Source: Spirochaetota bacterium
GTDB taxonomy: Bacteria; Spirochaetota; UBA4802; JAFGJZ01
Length of the DNA: 8,959 bases
Direction of reading: 5' to 3'
Assembly: GCA_023396615.1 (NCBI GenBank)
Contig: JAEWVM010000106.1
Location: forward strand, 1 to 8,959
Translations under genes and position numbers: made by a program
Notes under the pieces: model-generated
What the model was told of the DNA's origin: nothing
Databases searched by the model: none
The model's input: only the letters and a program-made list of their open reading frames with translations
Part shown: positions 1 through 6,216 of the stretch, one piece after another
How the letters are laid out: every line of letters starts with the position of its first letter
Position numbering within the stretch: position 1 is the first letter of the stretch

Positions 1-87
1 TGGTATGGAATTCTGGATTATACAAAAGAACCTTTTGAATGTATTTCGGATAGTTCCATATTTTATTCACAATATTCTTCAAAATAA
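1..87 (+). CDS. Possible C-terminal tail of a gene entering from the left (partial)
   Basis: Frame 1 is open from the window edge for 28 codons and ends in TAA at 85-87. Its composition (WYGILDYTKEPF near the start, ending YSQYSSK) looks like an ordinary soluble protein end. No family can be recognised from so little. Frame 2 is also open, from base 2 to a TAA at 170-172, but its translation is a string of Ile, Leu, His and Phe typical of a shadow frame in AT-rich DNA, and it would run through the inverted repeat at 100-143. I therefore prefer frame 1, which stops just before that repeat. The gene would converge on the PTS permease. Confidence 0.4.
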   Translation, partial: WYGILDYTKEPFECISDSSIFYSQYSSK

Positions 88-99
88 ACATCATTTTTT

Positions 100-143
100 G
101 AGCGTGGCATATTCTGAAATTTCAGATCATTTTAGCCACGCTC
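100..143. terminator. Nested inverted repeat between convergent genes; possible bidirectional terminator
   Basis: GAGCGTGGC (100-108) is exactly complementary to GCCACGCTC (135-143), a 9-bp GC-rich arm in very AT-rich surroundings. The 26-base interior holds a second perfect palindrome, CTGAAATTTCAG (114-125). The element lies between a plus-strand tail and the 3' end of the minus-strand permease, where a shared terminator would be expected. Neither side has a clean U-tract in the downstream direction: the plus side reads TAATAATATA and the minus side reads AAAAAA. It is therefore not a canonical intrinsic terminator and could instead be a small dispersed repeat. Confidence 0.45.
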
Positions 144-254
144 TAATAATATATCTTATAACATACTATTAACAAGAATCTAGATTTCATTATTAAAAAC
201 GACCGAATCATCCTTATCGATATCGGCAGTCATGATGAACTTTATTGAACAATC

Positions 255-1604
255 TCAGTCCCCTCTATACTCTTTTCTTCCTTTAAGCTTCCATGTTATT
301 ATCAACAACAATACTACAAAAGGGATTGCGGCAAGACTTATTATATCACCGGTTGAAGCGTTAGCAATCCATGCACGGTAAATGTTTCCTCCGTCAAGAA
401 AGCTTGTAAATAGTCCGTCATAGCCTTCTATTTTATTATTATATTTCACGGACATTTCAGTCAATACCGGCGCATAGTACGAAGCGTAGTAAAGATTACC
501 GATTACAACAGGTATACCTATCAAGAACGAACGTATAATGTTTCCTCTTGCCGCGGTGACTATTATCGCAGACGGCACCAGGAGATTCGTCAAATCTCCG
601 ATCGGTATAAAATTTATTTTCGGAAGAATAACAGCGAGAATGATTGACGCAGGCATCAAAAATAGCGCCGTTACGAGCACTGAAGGTATTCCGAAGAGCA
701 CTGCAACATCAAGCCCGATATAACTCGTACCGATATGCGGAAAGTTTTTATTGATGAAAGTTTTCATGCCCTCAGAAACAGGTATCAATGCCGAGCCCAA
801 TATTTCGCCCATCTTCGGCAGAATAAAAACAACTGCGGAAAAACTCACAGCAAGCGTCAAGAGTTCGCGGATCTCATATCCGCCTGCAATTCCGAGAAGG
901 AGTCCTGTAATAAAACCAATTATCATAGGTTCTCCGGCAAGTCCGAGATTTTTTCTGATATGTTCAGGATCCGCTTTTACCGAACTCAGAAACGGAATTT
1001 TACCGATAATATAATCCGAAACAAGCGCAATAGGAAAATGGATAATTGCAGAGAGATGCGGAATGCATATTCCCTTCATTCCTGAAATCTTATTTACCAG
1101 CGGAGCGCTCCATTCGGCGAGCTTAAGCGTCAGAATAAAACTCATGGCAGAAAGCGTTACGGCGAGTGCTACTGAATTTGTCATAAACTGAATAAGCACT
1201 GCGACAAATATCACATGCCAGTAATTCCAGATATCGATATTTACGGTTTTCGTCAATCGCGTCAAAAGCATGATGATATTTATTACAATAAATATTACAA
1301 GCAGCAATGGTGCCAGCTCATAAGTCCAGGCTATGCGCGCAAGCGGAGGCCAGCCGGTATCAAGAACAGGCATATTCATTCCTGTCCGTGAAATAAAAGC
1401 CTCTATAACAGGTTTAATTATTTTGACAAAAAAATCAAACGTCATAAATATTCCGATGAACCCGATTCCGAGAGTCAGGGCCGACCTGAGCGCAGTTGCA
1501 ATTCTCATTCTGAAAACAAGCGCCATTATAAAAATAATCACCGGAAGCAGAACAAACGGCTGAAAGCTTAAAAAATATGTCAGAAATTTTTGTACAAGTT
1601 CCAT
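255..1604 (-). CDS. gatC: PTS galactitol-type permease, EIIC component (GatC/SgcC family)
   Basis: This is an inner-membrane sugar or polyol permease of the phosphotransferase system, carrying its substrate across the membrane for phosphorylation by cognate IIA/IIB proteins. It is about 449 residues, against about 450 for E. coli GatC, and is built almost entirely of hydrophobic helices. Family-like stretches are LAGEPMIIGFITG, the HIGTSYIGLDVAVLFGIPS stretch and the IGDLTNLLVPSAI segment. The usual PGN-like turn before the DL motif reads PKIN here. I chose ATG at 1604 because AAGGTGA precedes it by about 6 bases; a GTG three codons upstream (1613) is the alternative. No IIA or IIB gene is adjacent, so the substrate cannot be assigned and galactitol is only the family label. 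A TGA stop ends it, after which the same frame stays open for 24 more codons. Confidence 0.88.
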   Translation of the reverse strand: MELVQKFLTYFLSFQPFVLLPVIIFIMALVFRMRIATALRSALTLGIGFIGIFMTFDFFVKIIKPVIEAFISRTGMNMPVLDTGWPPLARIAWTYELAPLLLVIFIVINIIMLLTRLTKTVNIDIWNYWHVIFVAVLIQFMTNSVALAVTLSAMSFILTLKLAEWSAPLVNKISGMKGICIPHLSAIIHFPIALVSDYIIGKIPFLSSVKADPEHIRKNLGLAGEPMIIGFITGLLLGIAGGYEIRELLTLAVSFSAVVFILPKMGEILGSALIPVSEGMKTFINKNFPHIGTSYIGLDVAVLFGIPSVLVTALFLMPASIILAVILPKINFIPIGDLTNLLVPSAIIVTAARGNIIRSFLIGIPVVIGNLYYASYYAPVLTEMSVKYNNKIEGYDGLFTSFLDGGNIYRAWIANASTGDIISLAAIPFVVLLLIITWKLKGRKEYRGD

Positions 1605-1639
1605 CAGGTTCACCTTTAATCCCTTATGCGTTGACTTAT

Positions 1640-1668
1640 AGTATAGCAGTATAAATGAAATATTTCAA
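1640..1668 (-). promoter_or_regulatory. Predicted sigma70-type promoter of the PTS permease gene
   Basis: Reading the minus strand, TTGAAA (1663-1668) is followed after exactly 17 bases by TATACT (1640-1645). Both are close to consensus, and the start codon lies about 30 bases beyond the expected transcription start. No operator palindrome or catabolite-type box was evident around it. Confidence 0.55.
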
Positions 1669-1735
1669 ACCAGCATCATAATTTATGTAAACACTAAAAC
1701 GTCATAAATCAATCTTTTTAAGCTTTGTCGGCTTA

Positions 1736-1924
1736 TCATCTATAGTTTAAATTTAATTCCATTGTATTGACATATTTTTCAATCTCAGACAGAATAGGCC
1801 GCGGTATGTTTATTCTTTTCCCGGTTTATACAGGATTCACATATTTTTTCTCTTTAACACGGTTTATGTTTTTTACCTCAGGATTTTTAATATATCTGGT
1901 ATCTTCATTAATGGTTGCATTATA
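1736..1924 (-). pseudogene. Possible decayed reading frame in the 1614-1955 intergenic gap
   Basis: The 342 bases between the two start codons hold no intact gene. On the minus strand one frame runs 32 codons (residues such as NEDTRYIKNPEVKNINRVKE), meets one TAA at 1826-1828, then continues in the same frame for 29 codons (TGKRINIPRPILSEIEKYVN) to a TGA at 1736-1738. The charged, protein-like composition on both sides of a single stop suggests a remnant of a small gene or of the end of a larger one. Chance openness in AT-rich DNA is a real alternative. There is no start codon with a ribosome binding site, and I recognise no family. Confidence 0.22.
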
Positions 1925-1955
1925 TTATTGAGACTAAATTATACGTTTATTATTT

Positions 1956-2534
1956 ATGAAAAGAATATTAAATACAATAACCAAATTAACCGAAGACATG
2001 AAAGGCGTGTGGGCTTTGCTGAACAGCACTGCCGTTTATCTTGAGACCGGGCAAATGTTCGAGGAATATGAACTCATGTTTCAGATATGGAGAAAACTCC
2101 TTCTCATAAACCGCAATAACGCTGATGTTTTCAAAGAAGTCAGAGCAGACATCATTCTATTCAGAAAGGCTTTGAGAAAAGACGGACATGATCTCAGAAT
2201 GTCAGGAAAAGATTTAAGGATCACAGGATTTAAAAGTGACGACTGCATAAAGTACGGATACAAACGTGCCGTACTTTATATCGGCTCAAAAAGAATAAGC
2301 TATCTTACCGGTCAGCAAAATCATATTGATCTTGCCGAACATTTTTTCCGACTGCACGAACACACAGATGAAAAAAGCTATGACAACCTCCATTACATCT
2401 GGTTCAGATGGCATGAGAATTGTCTTGAAATAGCAGGTTCAGACACTGAAACAAAAGAACATTTTGAAATTTTAACCAATATAATAAGAAGAAAAAAAAT
2501 GATCGTTCTCAGCATGCTGAAAGATATTTATTAA
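1956..2534 (+). CDS. Hypothetical protein, 192 residues, first gene of a two-gene unit
   Basis: I do not recognise this protein. It is predicted cytoplasmic, with no signal peptide and no membrane segment, and is rich in charged and aromatic residues. The N-terminal half looks helical (residues 17-75). A short tandem repeat follows at 79-91, DLRMSG then DLRITG separated by one Lys. The region 118-150 is rich in His, Trp and Tyr (HFFRLHEHTDEK, HYIWFRWHEN). The ATG at 1956 has no visible Shine-Dalgarno; the next ATG (1998, MKGVW) has only a weak GAAG in front. A poor promoter match, TTGCAT (1915-1920) with TATACG (1940-1945), lies upstream. The stop is 18 bases from the SecD-P1-like lipoprotein, so the two are probably cotranscribed. 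Confidence 0.7.
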   Translation: MKRILNTITKLTEDMKGVWALLNSTAVYLETGQMFEEYELMFQIWRKLLLINRNNADVFKEVRADIILFRKALRKDGHDLRMSGKDLRITGFKSDDCIKYGYKRAVLYIGSKRISYLTGQQNHIDLAEHFFRLHEHTDEKSYDNLHYIWFRWHENCLEIAGSDTETKEHFEILTNIIRRKKMIVLSMLKDIY

Positions 2535-2552
2535 ATCATCAAAGGTAACCGA

Positions 2553-3017
2553 ATGAACAGGCTCATTCTCCCAACAGCTATCTTCTTAATTCTAACCGCT
2601 TTGCTAAGTTCCGCTGCATGCAAAAACATCCAGTCAAGAAATCCTAACGGCAAACCTGTTCAGTTTCGATTAGTAAAAGATATAATCAGCAGTGAAAATT
2701 ACAGTCAGGAAGATCAATTACTAGAATCCCTTGAAGATGCCGTTCTTCTTTGCGAAAAAGATATTGCGGAAGTTTTCGCCAAAAATGATTACATGGGACG
2801 CCCGGCAATGATGATAAATTTAACGCCTGAAGGAGCCAGGATTTTGGCCGACATCACAGCAAATAACATCGGACGGAATCTCTCCATAATTTTTGAAGGA
2901 AAAATCATTCTCTCTGCCCGGATAATGACACAGATCAATAACGGAGAAATAATGGTTTCAGGGTCTTTTTCACAGAAAGAAATAGACGATATGGTTAAAA
3001 GCATAAGCGGAAACTAA
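2553..3017 (+). CDS. Small lipoprotein resembling a stand-alone SecD P1 periplasmic domain
   Basis: The 154-residue product starts with a signal peptide (about residues 3-22) ending SSAAC, so Cys23 is a plausible lipidation site by a loose lipobox. The mature part follows the order of the first periplasmic domain of SecD. A QFRLV strand at 37-41 resembles the P1 base. Then come a DIAEVFAKNDYMGRPAM stretch, LTPEGARI at 90-97, and a head-like region (ITANNIGRNLSIIFEGKI, later GEIMVSGSFS) through about 152. In SecD this domain helps drive late protein export, but here all membrane helices are missing, so it cannot be a translocation motor itself. Envelope placement and a partner-binding role are inferences. 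AAGGT lies 6-7 bases before the ATG. It follows the unknown gene closely. Confidence 0.75.
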   Translation: MNRLILPTAIFLILTALLSSAACKNIQSRNPNGKPVQFRLVKDIISSENYSQEDQLLESLEDAVLLCEKDIAEVFAKNDYMGRPAMMINLTPEGARILADITANNIGRNLSIIFEGKIILSARIMTQINNGEIMVSGSFSQKEIDDMVKSISGN

Positions 3018-3050
3018 AGCTGTATTAGTTTCAGACTAATTTAAAACTAT

Positions 3051-3079
3051 TTGATTTTTATCAGCTAAAGTGTTACTAT
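3051..3079 (+). promoter_or_regulatory. Possible promoter of the FecR-domain lipoprotein gene
   Basis: TTGATT (3051-3056) and TACTAT (3074-3079) are separated by 17 bases; each matches consensus at four of six positions. Transcription would start near 3086, after the upstream ATG at 3083 but before the ATG at 3101. That supports the downstream start for the next gene. Confidence 0.4.
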
Positions 3080-3090
3080 GACATGTTTGT

Positions 3091-3096
3091 GAGGGA
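3091..3096 (+). promoter_or_regulatory. Ribosome binding site deciding the FecR-lipoprotein start
   Basis: GAGGGA sits 4 bases before ATG 3101. It lies inside the reading frame that would begin at ATG 3083, so it favours the shorter product, whose signal peptide then starts with MKYLLL. Confidence 0.55.
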
Positions 3097-3100
3097 TGTT

Positions 3101-4162
3101 ATGAAATACTTATTATTATCTGTAATTTTAACCGTTGCTGTTTTTTCTTCATGCACTAAAAAGGAAGAAGACTTCGCGGTTGCAGTTTCGTTTGTAATCG
3201 GTGATGTATCCCGTAACGGGGTTCAGCTTGCAATCGGCGAAGAAATTGTCGAAGGAGATATCGTCACCACCGGAAGTTCATCTTCCTGTGATGTCAAGTG
3301 CGGCGGCTCCATTATCAGATTAAAGGAAAAATCCGTAATGAAATTCAGCAAAATGAATTTCTCAGACGGAAACGAAAACACTGTTTTCGGACTCGATCAG
3401 GGAAAACTTTTGTGCAAACCCAAAAAACTCTTTAAAGATGATTCTTTCATTGTTAAGACTCCGACTGCAGTTGCCGCCGTGCGCGGAACCCAGTTTACTG
3501 TTGAGACCGATATAAAAAAAACAACCCGCATCAATGTTTATGACGGAAAAGTGAAAGTTGCGAGAAGGGCTCCTTCTCTTGATGATAAAATCGATGAAAT
3601 AATGGAAAACATTTCTCCTCTTGAAGAAAAAGAAAGCGCCGTTATTACAAAAGAAGAATCAGATAAAGCTGAACAGGCTGTCTCTGACGGACTCAAATCT
3701 TCACCTGCAAAAGACGTAATATCTAAAAATATTTCTGCTCTAGCAATCGGAGCAAAAGACATAAAAAAATTCGCGGTTGCCGATTTTGCTTTTGATAAAT
3801 CTGAGCTGATAAAAGTTGAAAATAAACCTGTTAAAGTTGTAGCTGCGATAAAAAAGGCAATTACACTCAGCAAACCCGCTGATGCAGCAGGAAGAGTATA
3901 TCTGACCGACAAGGATATTTACATTATTAAAAAAGGCCGAGTTGAATGGGAAGGCGAATTATCAACACAGCCTGTTAAAAAATCAGGGAAAGTATTTATA
4001 GCATCAAAAGAAAGAATTGTCGCAATGGATGACAACGGAGTTCTTCTTTGGGACAAAGCTGTTGAATCTGAAGGAAATCTTACAGAAGAAGGAAATAACC
4101 TGACTCTTACGATAAAAGGGAAAAAACGCGAAATAAATCCTGAAAACGGAAAGATAAAATAA
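3101..4162 (+). CDS. FecR-domain lipoprotein with C-terminal PQQ-like repeat segment
   Basis: The 353-residue product has a signal peptide ending VFSSC, giving a probable lipidated Cys18. Residues about 29-156 form a FecR domain: low-complexity-free beta strands, GEEIVEGDIVTTG, the GGSIIRLKE turn, and the hallmark VKTPTAVAAVRGTQFTVE at 118-135 followed by VYDGKV. A Lys/Glu/Ser-rich linker (about 157-250) follows. The segment 262-353 resembles PQQ/pyrrolo-quinoline-type blade repeats (RVYLTDKDIYIIKKGRVEWE, then VFIASKERIVAMDDNGVLLW). No anti-sigma or TonB partner is near, so it is not a classical iron-dicitrate regulator; such FecR lipoproteins are frequent in spirochaetes and of unknown role. 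GAGGGA lies just before the ATG at 3101; an ATG at 3083 would add six residues but lacks a binding site. Confidence 0.83.
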   Translation: MKYLLLSVILTVAVFSSCTKKEEDFAVAVSFVIGDVSRNGVQLAIGEEIVEGDIVTTGSSSSCDVKCGGSIIRLKEKSVMKFSKMNFSDGNENTVFGLDQGKLLCKPKKLFKDDSFIVKTPTAVAAVRGTQFTVETDIKKTTRINVYDGKVKVARRAPSLDDKIDEIMENISPLEEKESAVITKEESDKAEQAVSDGLKSSPAKDVISKNISALAIGAKDIKKFAVADFAFDKSELIKVENKPVKVVAAIKKAITLSKPADAAGRVYLTDKDIYIIKKGRVEWEGELSTQPVKKSGKVFIASKERIVAMDDNGVLLWDKAVESEGNLTEEGNNLTLTIKGKKREINPENGKIK

Positions 4163-4169
4163 AATACAG

Positions 4170-4194
4170 GCAGTTTGCTATATCCGCAAACTGC
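4170..4194. terminator. Bidirectional intrinsic terminator between convergent genes
   Basis: GCAGTTTGC (4170-4178) pairs perfectly with GCAAACTGC (4186-4194) around a 7-base loop. The hairpin begins 7 bases after the FecR-lipoprotein stop, and its last base is the first base of the complement of the oxidase TAG codon. Reading the minus strand, it is followed by a T-rich run (TGTATTTTATTTT), the better of the two terminator tails. On the plus strand the tail is TAAAATATCTTT. Confidence 0.65.
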
Positions 4195-5567
4195 TAAAAT
4201 ATCTTTCCGGGATTAAGAAGATTGTATGGATCAAAAGCCTGTTTAATGCTCCGCATAAGATCCAATTCATCATGGGAATACATAAGATTCATGTATTCCT
4301 TTCTCGTATAGCCTACACCGTGCTCACCGGTAATTACTCCGCCCATACTAACAGCTGTCGTATAGATCATCCGGCGTATTTCGGGCTTCATTTTGTGCCA
4401 TTCAATATCATCCATGCCGCCCTTTAGAATATTGATGTGAATATTTCCGTCACCGGCATGCCCGAAAAATACCGCCTTAACGTTCATTTCACGCAGAGAA
4501 GAATTTACTTTTGCTATGAATTCCGCTATTGACGCACGAGGCAGTGCGGGATCCTCTGCAAAAAATACCGGAGATTCTTTTTCAATAGATGTTCTGATTT
4601 TTCTGCGCGAATTCCATATCTTTTCTTTCGAAGTTTCATCATCCGCACGTACAAAATCATCCGCGTTAGATTTCAGTATTTCAGAAAGAAGACCGAACTG
4701 ATATTCGAGATCAGCAGAGTTCATAGAATCGAGTCTAATCAGAAGAAGCGAACCGGCGTGGGGAAAGTAAACATCATCAGGAAAATGCCTTGCTACAAAA
4801 GATGCCGCGCTTTTATCAATAAACTCAAGTGCCGCAGGAGATATTTTTCCAAGAAGAATCTTATTAACACACGAAACTGCGGATTCAATAGAATGGAACG
4901 ACGCGAGAATATCGCATGAGCACTGCGGCGCCGGAACAAGTTTCAAAATCAGTTTCGTAACGAACGCAAGAGTTCCCTCGCTTCCGACAATCAGCTGACC
5001 GAGAGAAAATCCTGCCGAATTTTTTACGGTCTTCGCGCCCCAATGCATTTTTCTGCCGTCAACAGTGACAAATTCCATGCCGAGAACATAATCCTTTGTT
5101 GTGCCGTACTTTACGGCATGCGGTCCGCCCGCACTGACAGCGACATTGCCGCCGATTGTGCATTCATTTAACGAAGCGGGATCCGGCGGATAGAATAACT
5201 TCTTTGATGAAACCGCTTTATTAATTTCAGCGGTTATTACTCCCGGTTCAACGGTAATAGTCATGTTTTTGTCATCTACTTCAACAATGCGGTTCATCTT
5301 CGCGAATGAGACGACAACTCCGTCAAATGGAACAGCTCCGCCGGTTACTCCGGTTCCGCCGCCTCTCGCAATAATCGGAATCTTTTCTTTATACAAAATC
5401 TTCAATGCTTCCGCGAGTTCATCTGCATCAGCAGGCGCGACAGCAAACAGAGCATTTCCGGAAAGTAAAGGAGTCTTATCTTTCGAAAATTCTTCAGGGT
5501 TGCTTATTACTTCAACTCCGAGAGATTGAATAGTTTTTATCAGCTCATTAACCGTTTCTACATTCAT
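4194..5567 (-). CDS. glcD: FAD-linked oxidase, glycolate oxidase GlcD / D-lactate dehydrogenase family
   Basis: This flavoenzyme is predicted to oxidise a 2-hydroxyacid (glycolate, D-lactate or a relative) to the 2-oxoacid. The 457-residue chain has the usual length and layout. The N-terminal FAD-binding domain carries ARGGGTGVTGGAVP (67-80), YPPDPAS (126-132), CTIGGNVAVSAGG (136-148) and GSEGTL (195-200). The C-terminal oxidase domain carries FGHAGDGNIHI (368-378), the GEHGVG loop (414-419) and the terminal LNPGKIF. All family landmarks are intact. No GlcE, GlcF, iron-sulfur partner or lactate permease is adjacent, so substrate and electron acceptor are open. The ATG at 5567 has no strong Shine-Dalgarno. 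It is divergent from the acetyltransferase and shares an 81-102-base intergenic region with it. Confidence 0.87.
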   Translation of the reverse strand: MNVETVNELIKTIQSLGVEVISNPEEFSKDKTPLLSGNALFAVAPADADELAEALKILYKEKIPIIARGGGTGVTGGAVPFDGVVVSFAKMNRIVEVDDKNMTITVEPGVITAEINKAVSSKKLFYPPDPASLNECTIGGNVAVSAGGPHAVKYGTTKDYVLGMEFVTVDGRKMHWGAKTVKNSAGFSLGQLIVGSEGTLAFVTKLILKLVPAPQCSCDILASFHSIESAVSCVNKILLGKISPAALEFIDKSAASFVARHFPDDVYFPHAGSLLLIRLDSMNSADLEYQFGLLSEILKSNADDFVRADDETSKEKIWNSRRKIRTSIEKESPVFFAEDPALPRASIAEFIAKVNSSLREMNVKAVFFGHAGDGNIHINILKGGMDDIEWHKMKPEIRRMIYTTAVSMGGVITGEHGVGYTRKEYMNLMYSHDELDLMRSIKQAFDPYNLLNPGKIF

Positions 5568-5615
5568 AAGAATACACTTGCTCTCAAACTCTTTCTGTCA
5601 AATAAATAAATCAGT

Positions 5616-5645
5616 TTTTCAAATCCAAAATATACTTGATATACT
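5616..5645 (+). promoter_or_regulatory. Possible promoter of the GNAT acetyltransferase gene
   Basis: TTTTCA (5616-5621) and TATACT (5640-5645) lie 18 bases apart. A second TATACT is at 5631-5636, so the exact -10 is uncertain. With the downstream copy, transcription would begin at about 5652, after the GTG at 5649. For the divergent oxidase, a minus-strand TTGACA (5596-5601) is visible but no well-spaced -10 partner is. Confidence 0.32.
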
Positions 5646-5669
5646 GCCGTGAAAAGATTAAACAGATTC

Positions 5670-6146
5670 ATGGACATTAACAAATACATTATAACAGAAG
5701 CATGCATTTCAGACTGCAAAGAAATTCTGTCTCTTCAAAAATTATGCTATATTCAAGAAGCTGAAATTTACCAGGATTATTCCATTCAGCCTCTTTCCCA
5801 GACAATTGAGGACATTGAAAGCGAATTTCATAAAAGCGTTTTGCTGAAATGCGTTTACGGTGAAAGTATCATCGGATCCGTCCGGGCATTTTCAACTGAT
5901 AGCACATGCTATATAGGCAAATTGATAGTTCATTCCGATTTTCAAAACATCGGAATCGGAAAAGAATTAATGAAGCAAATTGAAAAGCGCTTTTTAGACT
6001 CCAAACGGTTTGAACTTTTCACCGGATCAGAAAGCATCAAAAATATCAGTCTGTATCAGAAAATCGGTTACAGCATTTTCAAAAGAGATAAACTCAAACC
6101 GTCAATAGAATTGGTTTTTCTTGAAAAAACCAATTCCGGTTTATAA
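5670..6146 (+). CDS. GNAT-family N-acetyltransferase
   Basis: It is predicted to transfer an acetyl group from acetyl-CoA to an amine; the substrate is unknown. The 158-residue product is a single GNAT domain. It opens with YIITEACISDCKEI, a typical first strand and helix. It has an acidic middle and then motif A at about residues 82-106, IGKLIVHSDFQNIGIGKELM, where Q-N-I-G-I-G is the acetyl-CoA pyrophosphate loop. Next is the ISLYQKIGYSIFKRD motif B region. ATG 5670 is chosen because the domain begins right after it and the best -10 places transcription start after the in-frame GTG at 5649, but neither start has a good Shine-Dalgarno. It precedes argB, yet it is far too short and unlike ArgA to be called an acetylglutamate synthase with confidence. 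A perfect hairpin lies inside its last codons. Confidence 0.78.
   Translation: MDINKYIITEACISDCKEILSLQKLCYIQEAEIYQDYSIQPLSQTIEDIESEFHKSVLLKCVYGESIIGSVRAFSTDSTCYIGKLIVHSDFQNIGIGKELMKQIEKRFLDSKRFELFTGSESIKNISLYQKIGYSIFKRDKLKPSIELVFLEKTNSGL
6108..6136 (+). terminator. Perfect 12-bp hairpin inside the 3' end of the acetyltransferase gene
   Basis: GAATTGGTTTTT (6108-6119) is exactly complementary to AAAAACCAATTC (6125-6136) around a 5-base loop. It ends 7 bases before the TAA codon and is followed by an AT-rich stretch with TTATTTTATT. It may act as an intragenic intrinsic terminator or RNA-stabilising stem separating this gene from argB. The stem is mostly A-T, and the tail starts with CCGG rather than a U-run, so termination is uncertain. 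Confidence 0.42.
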
Positions 6147-6206
6147 TATTATTTTATTGACGCTTAAACCTTTTTTTCAGATTAATTCCATAACAATAAC
6201 TAATTC

Positions 6207-6212
6207 AGAGGA
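6207..6212 (+). promoter_or_regulatory. Ribosome binding site deciding the argB start
   Basis: AGAGGA ends 4 bases before ATG 6217. The frame is open further upstream to a TTG at 6121, but those residues overlap the acetyltransferase and precede the conserved N-terminal helix, so 6217 is the true start. Confidence 0.65.
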
Positions 6213-6216
6213 CAAC

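Noticed and set aside
100..172. An integron attC site
   Set aside because: The nested stem recalls one, but I see no GTTRRRY and RYYYAAC core boxes at the expected ends.
538..1563. Several plus-strand open frames of 61-116 codons opposite the permease
   Set aside because: They lie wholly antisense to a full-length, well-conserved membrane protein and have no ribosome binding site or recognisable domain.
3024..3060. Terminator after the SecD-P1-like gene
   Set aside because: ATTAGT/ACTAAT (3024-3029, 3035-3040) is only a 6-bp A-T rich stem without a following T-run, so it is too weak to call.
3538..3912. A 124-codon minus-strand frame opposite the FecR lipoprotein
   Set aside because: Its Ser/Ala-rich composition mirrors Glu/Lys/Gly codons of the real gene, and no family features are visible.
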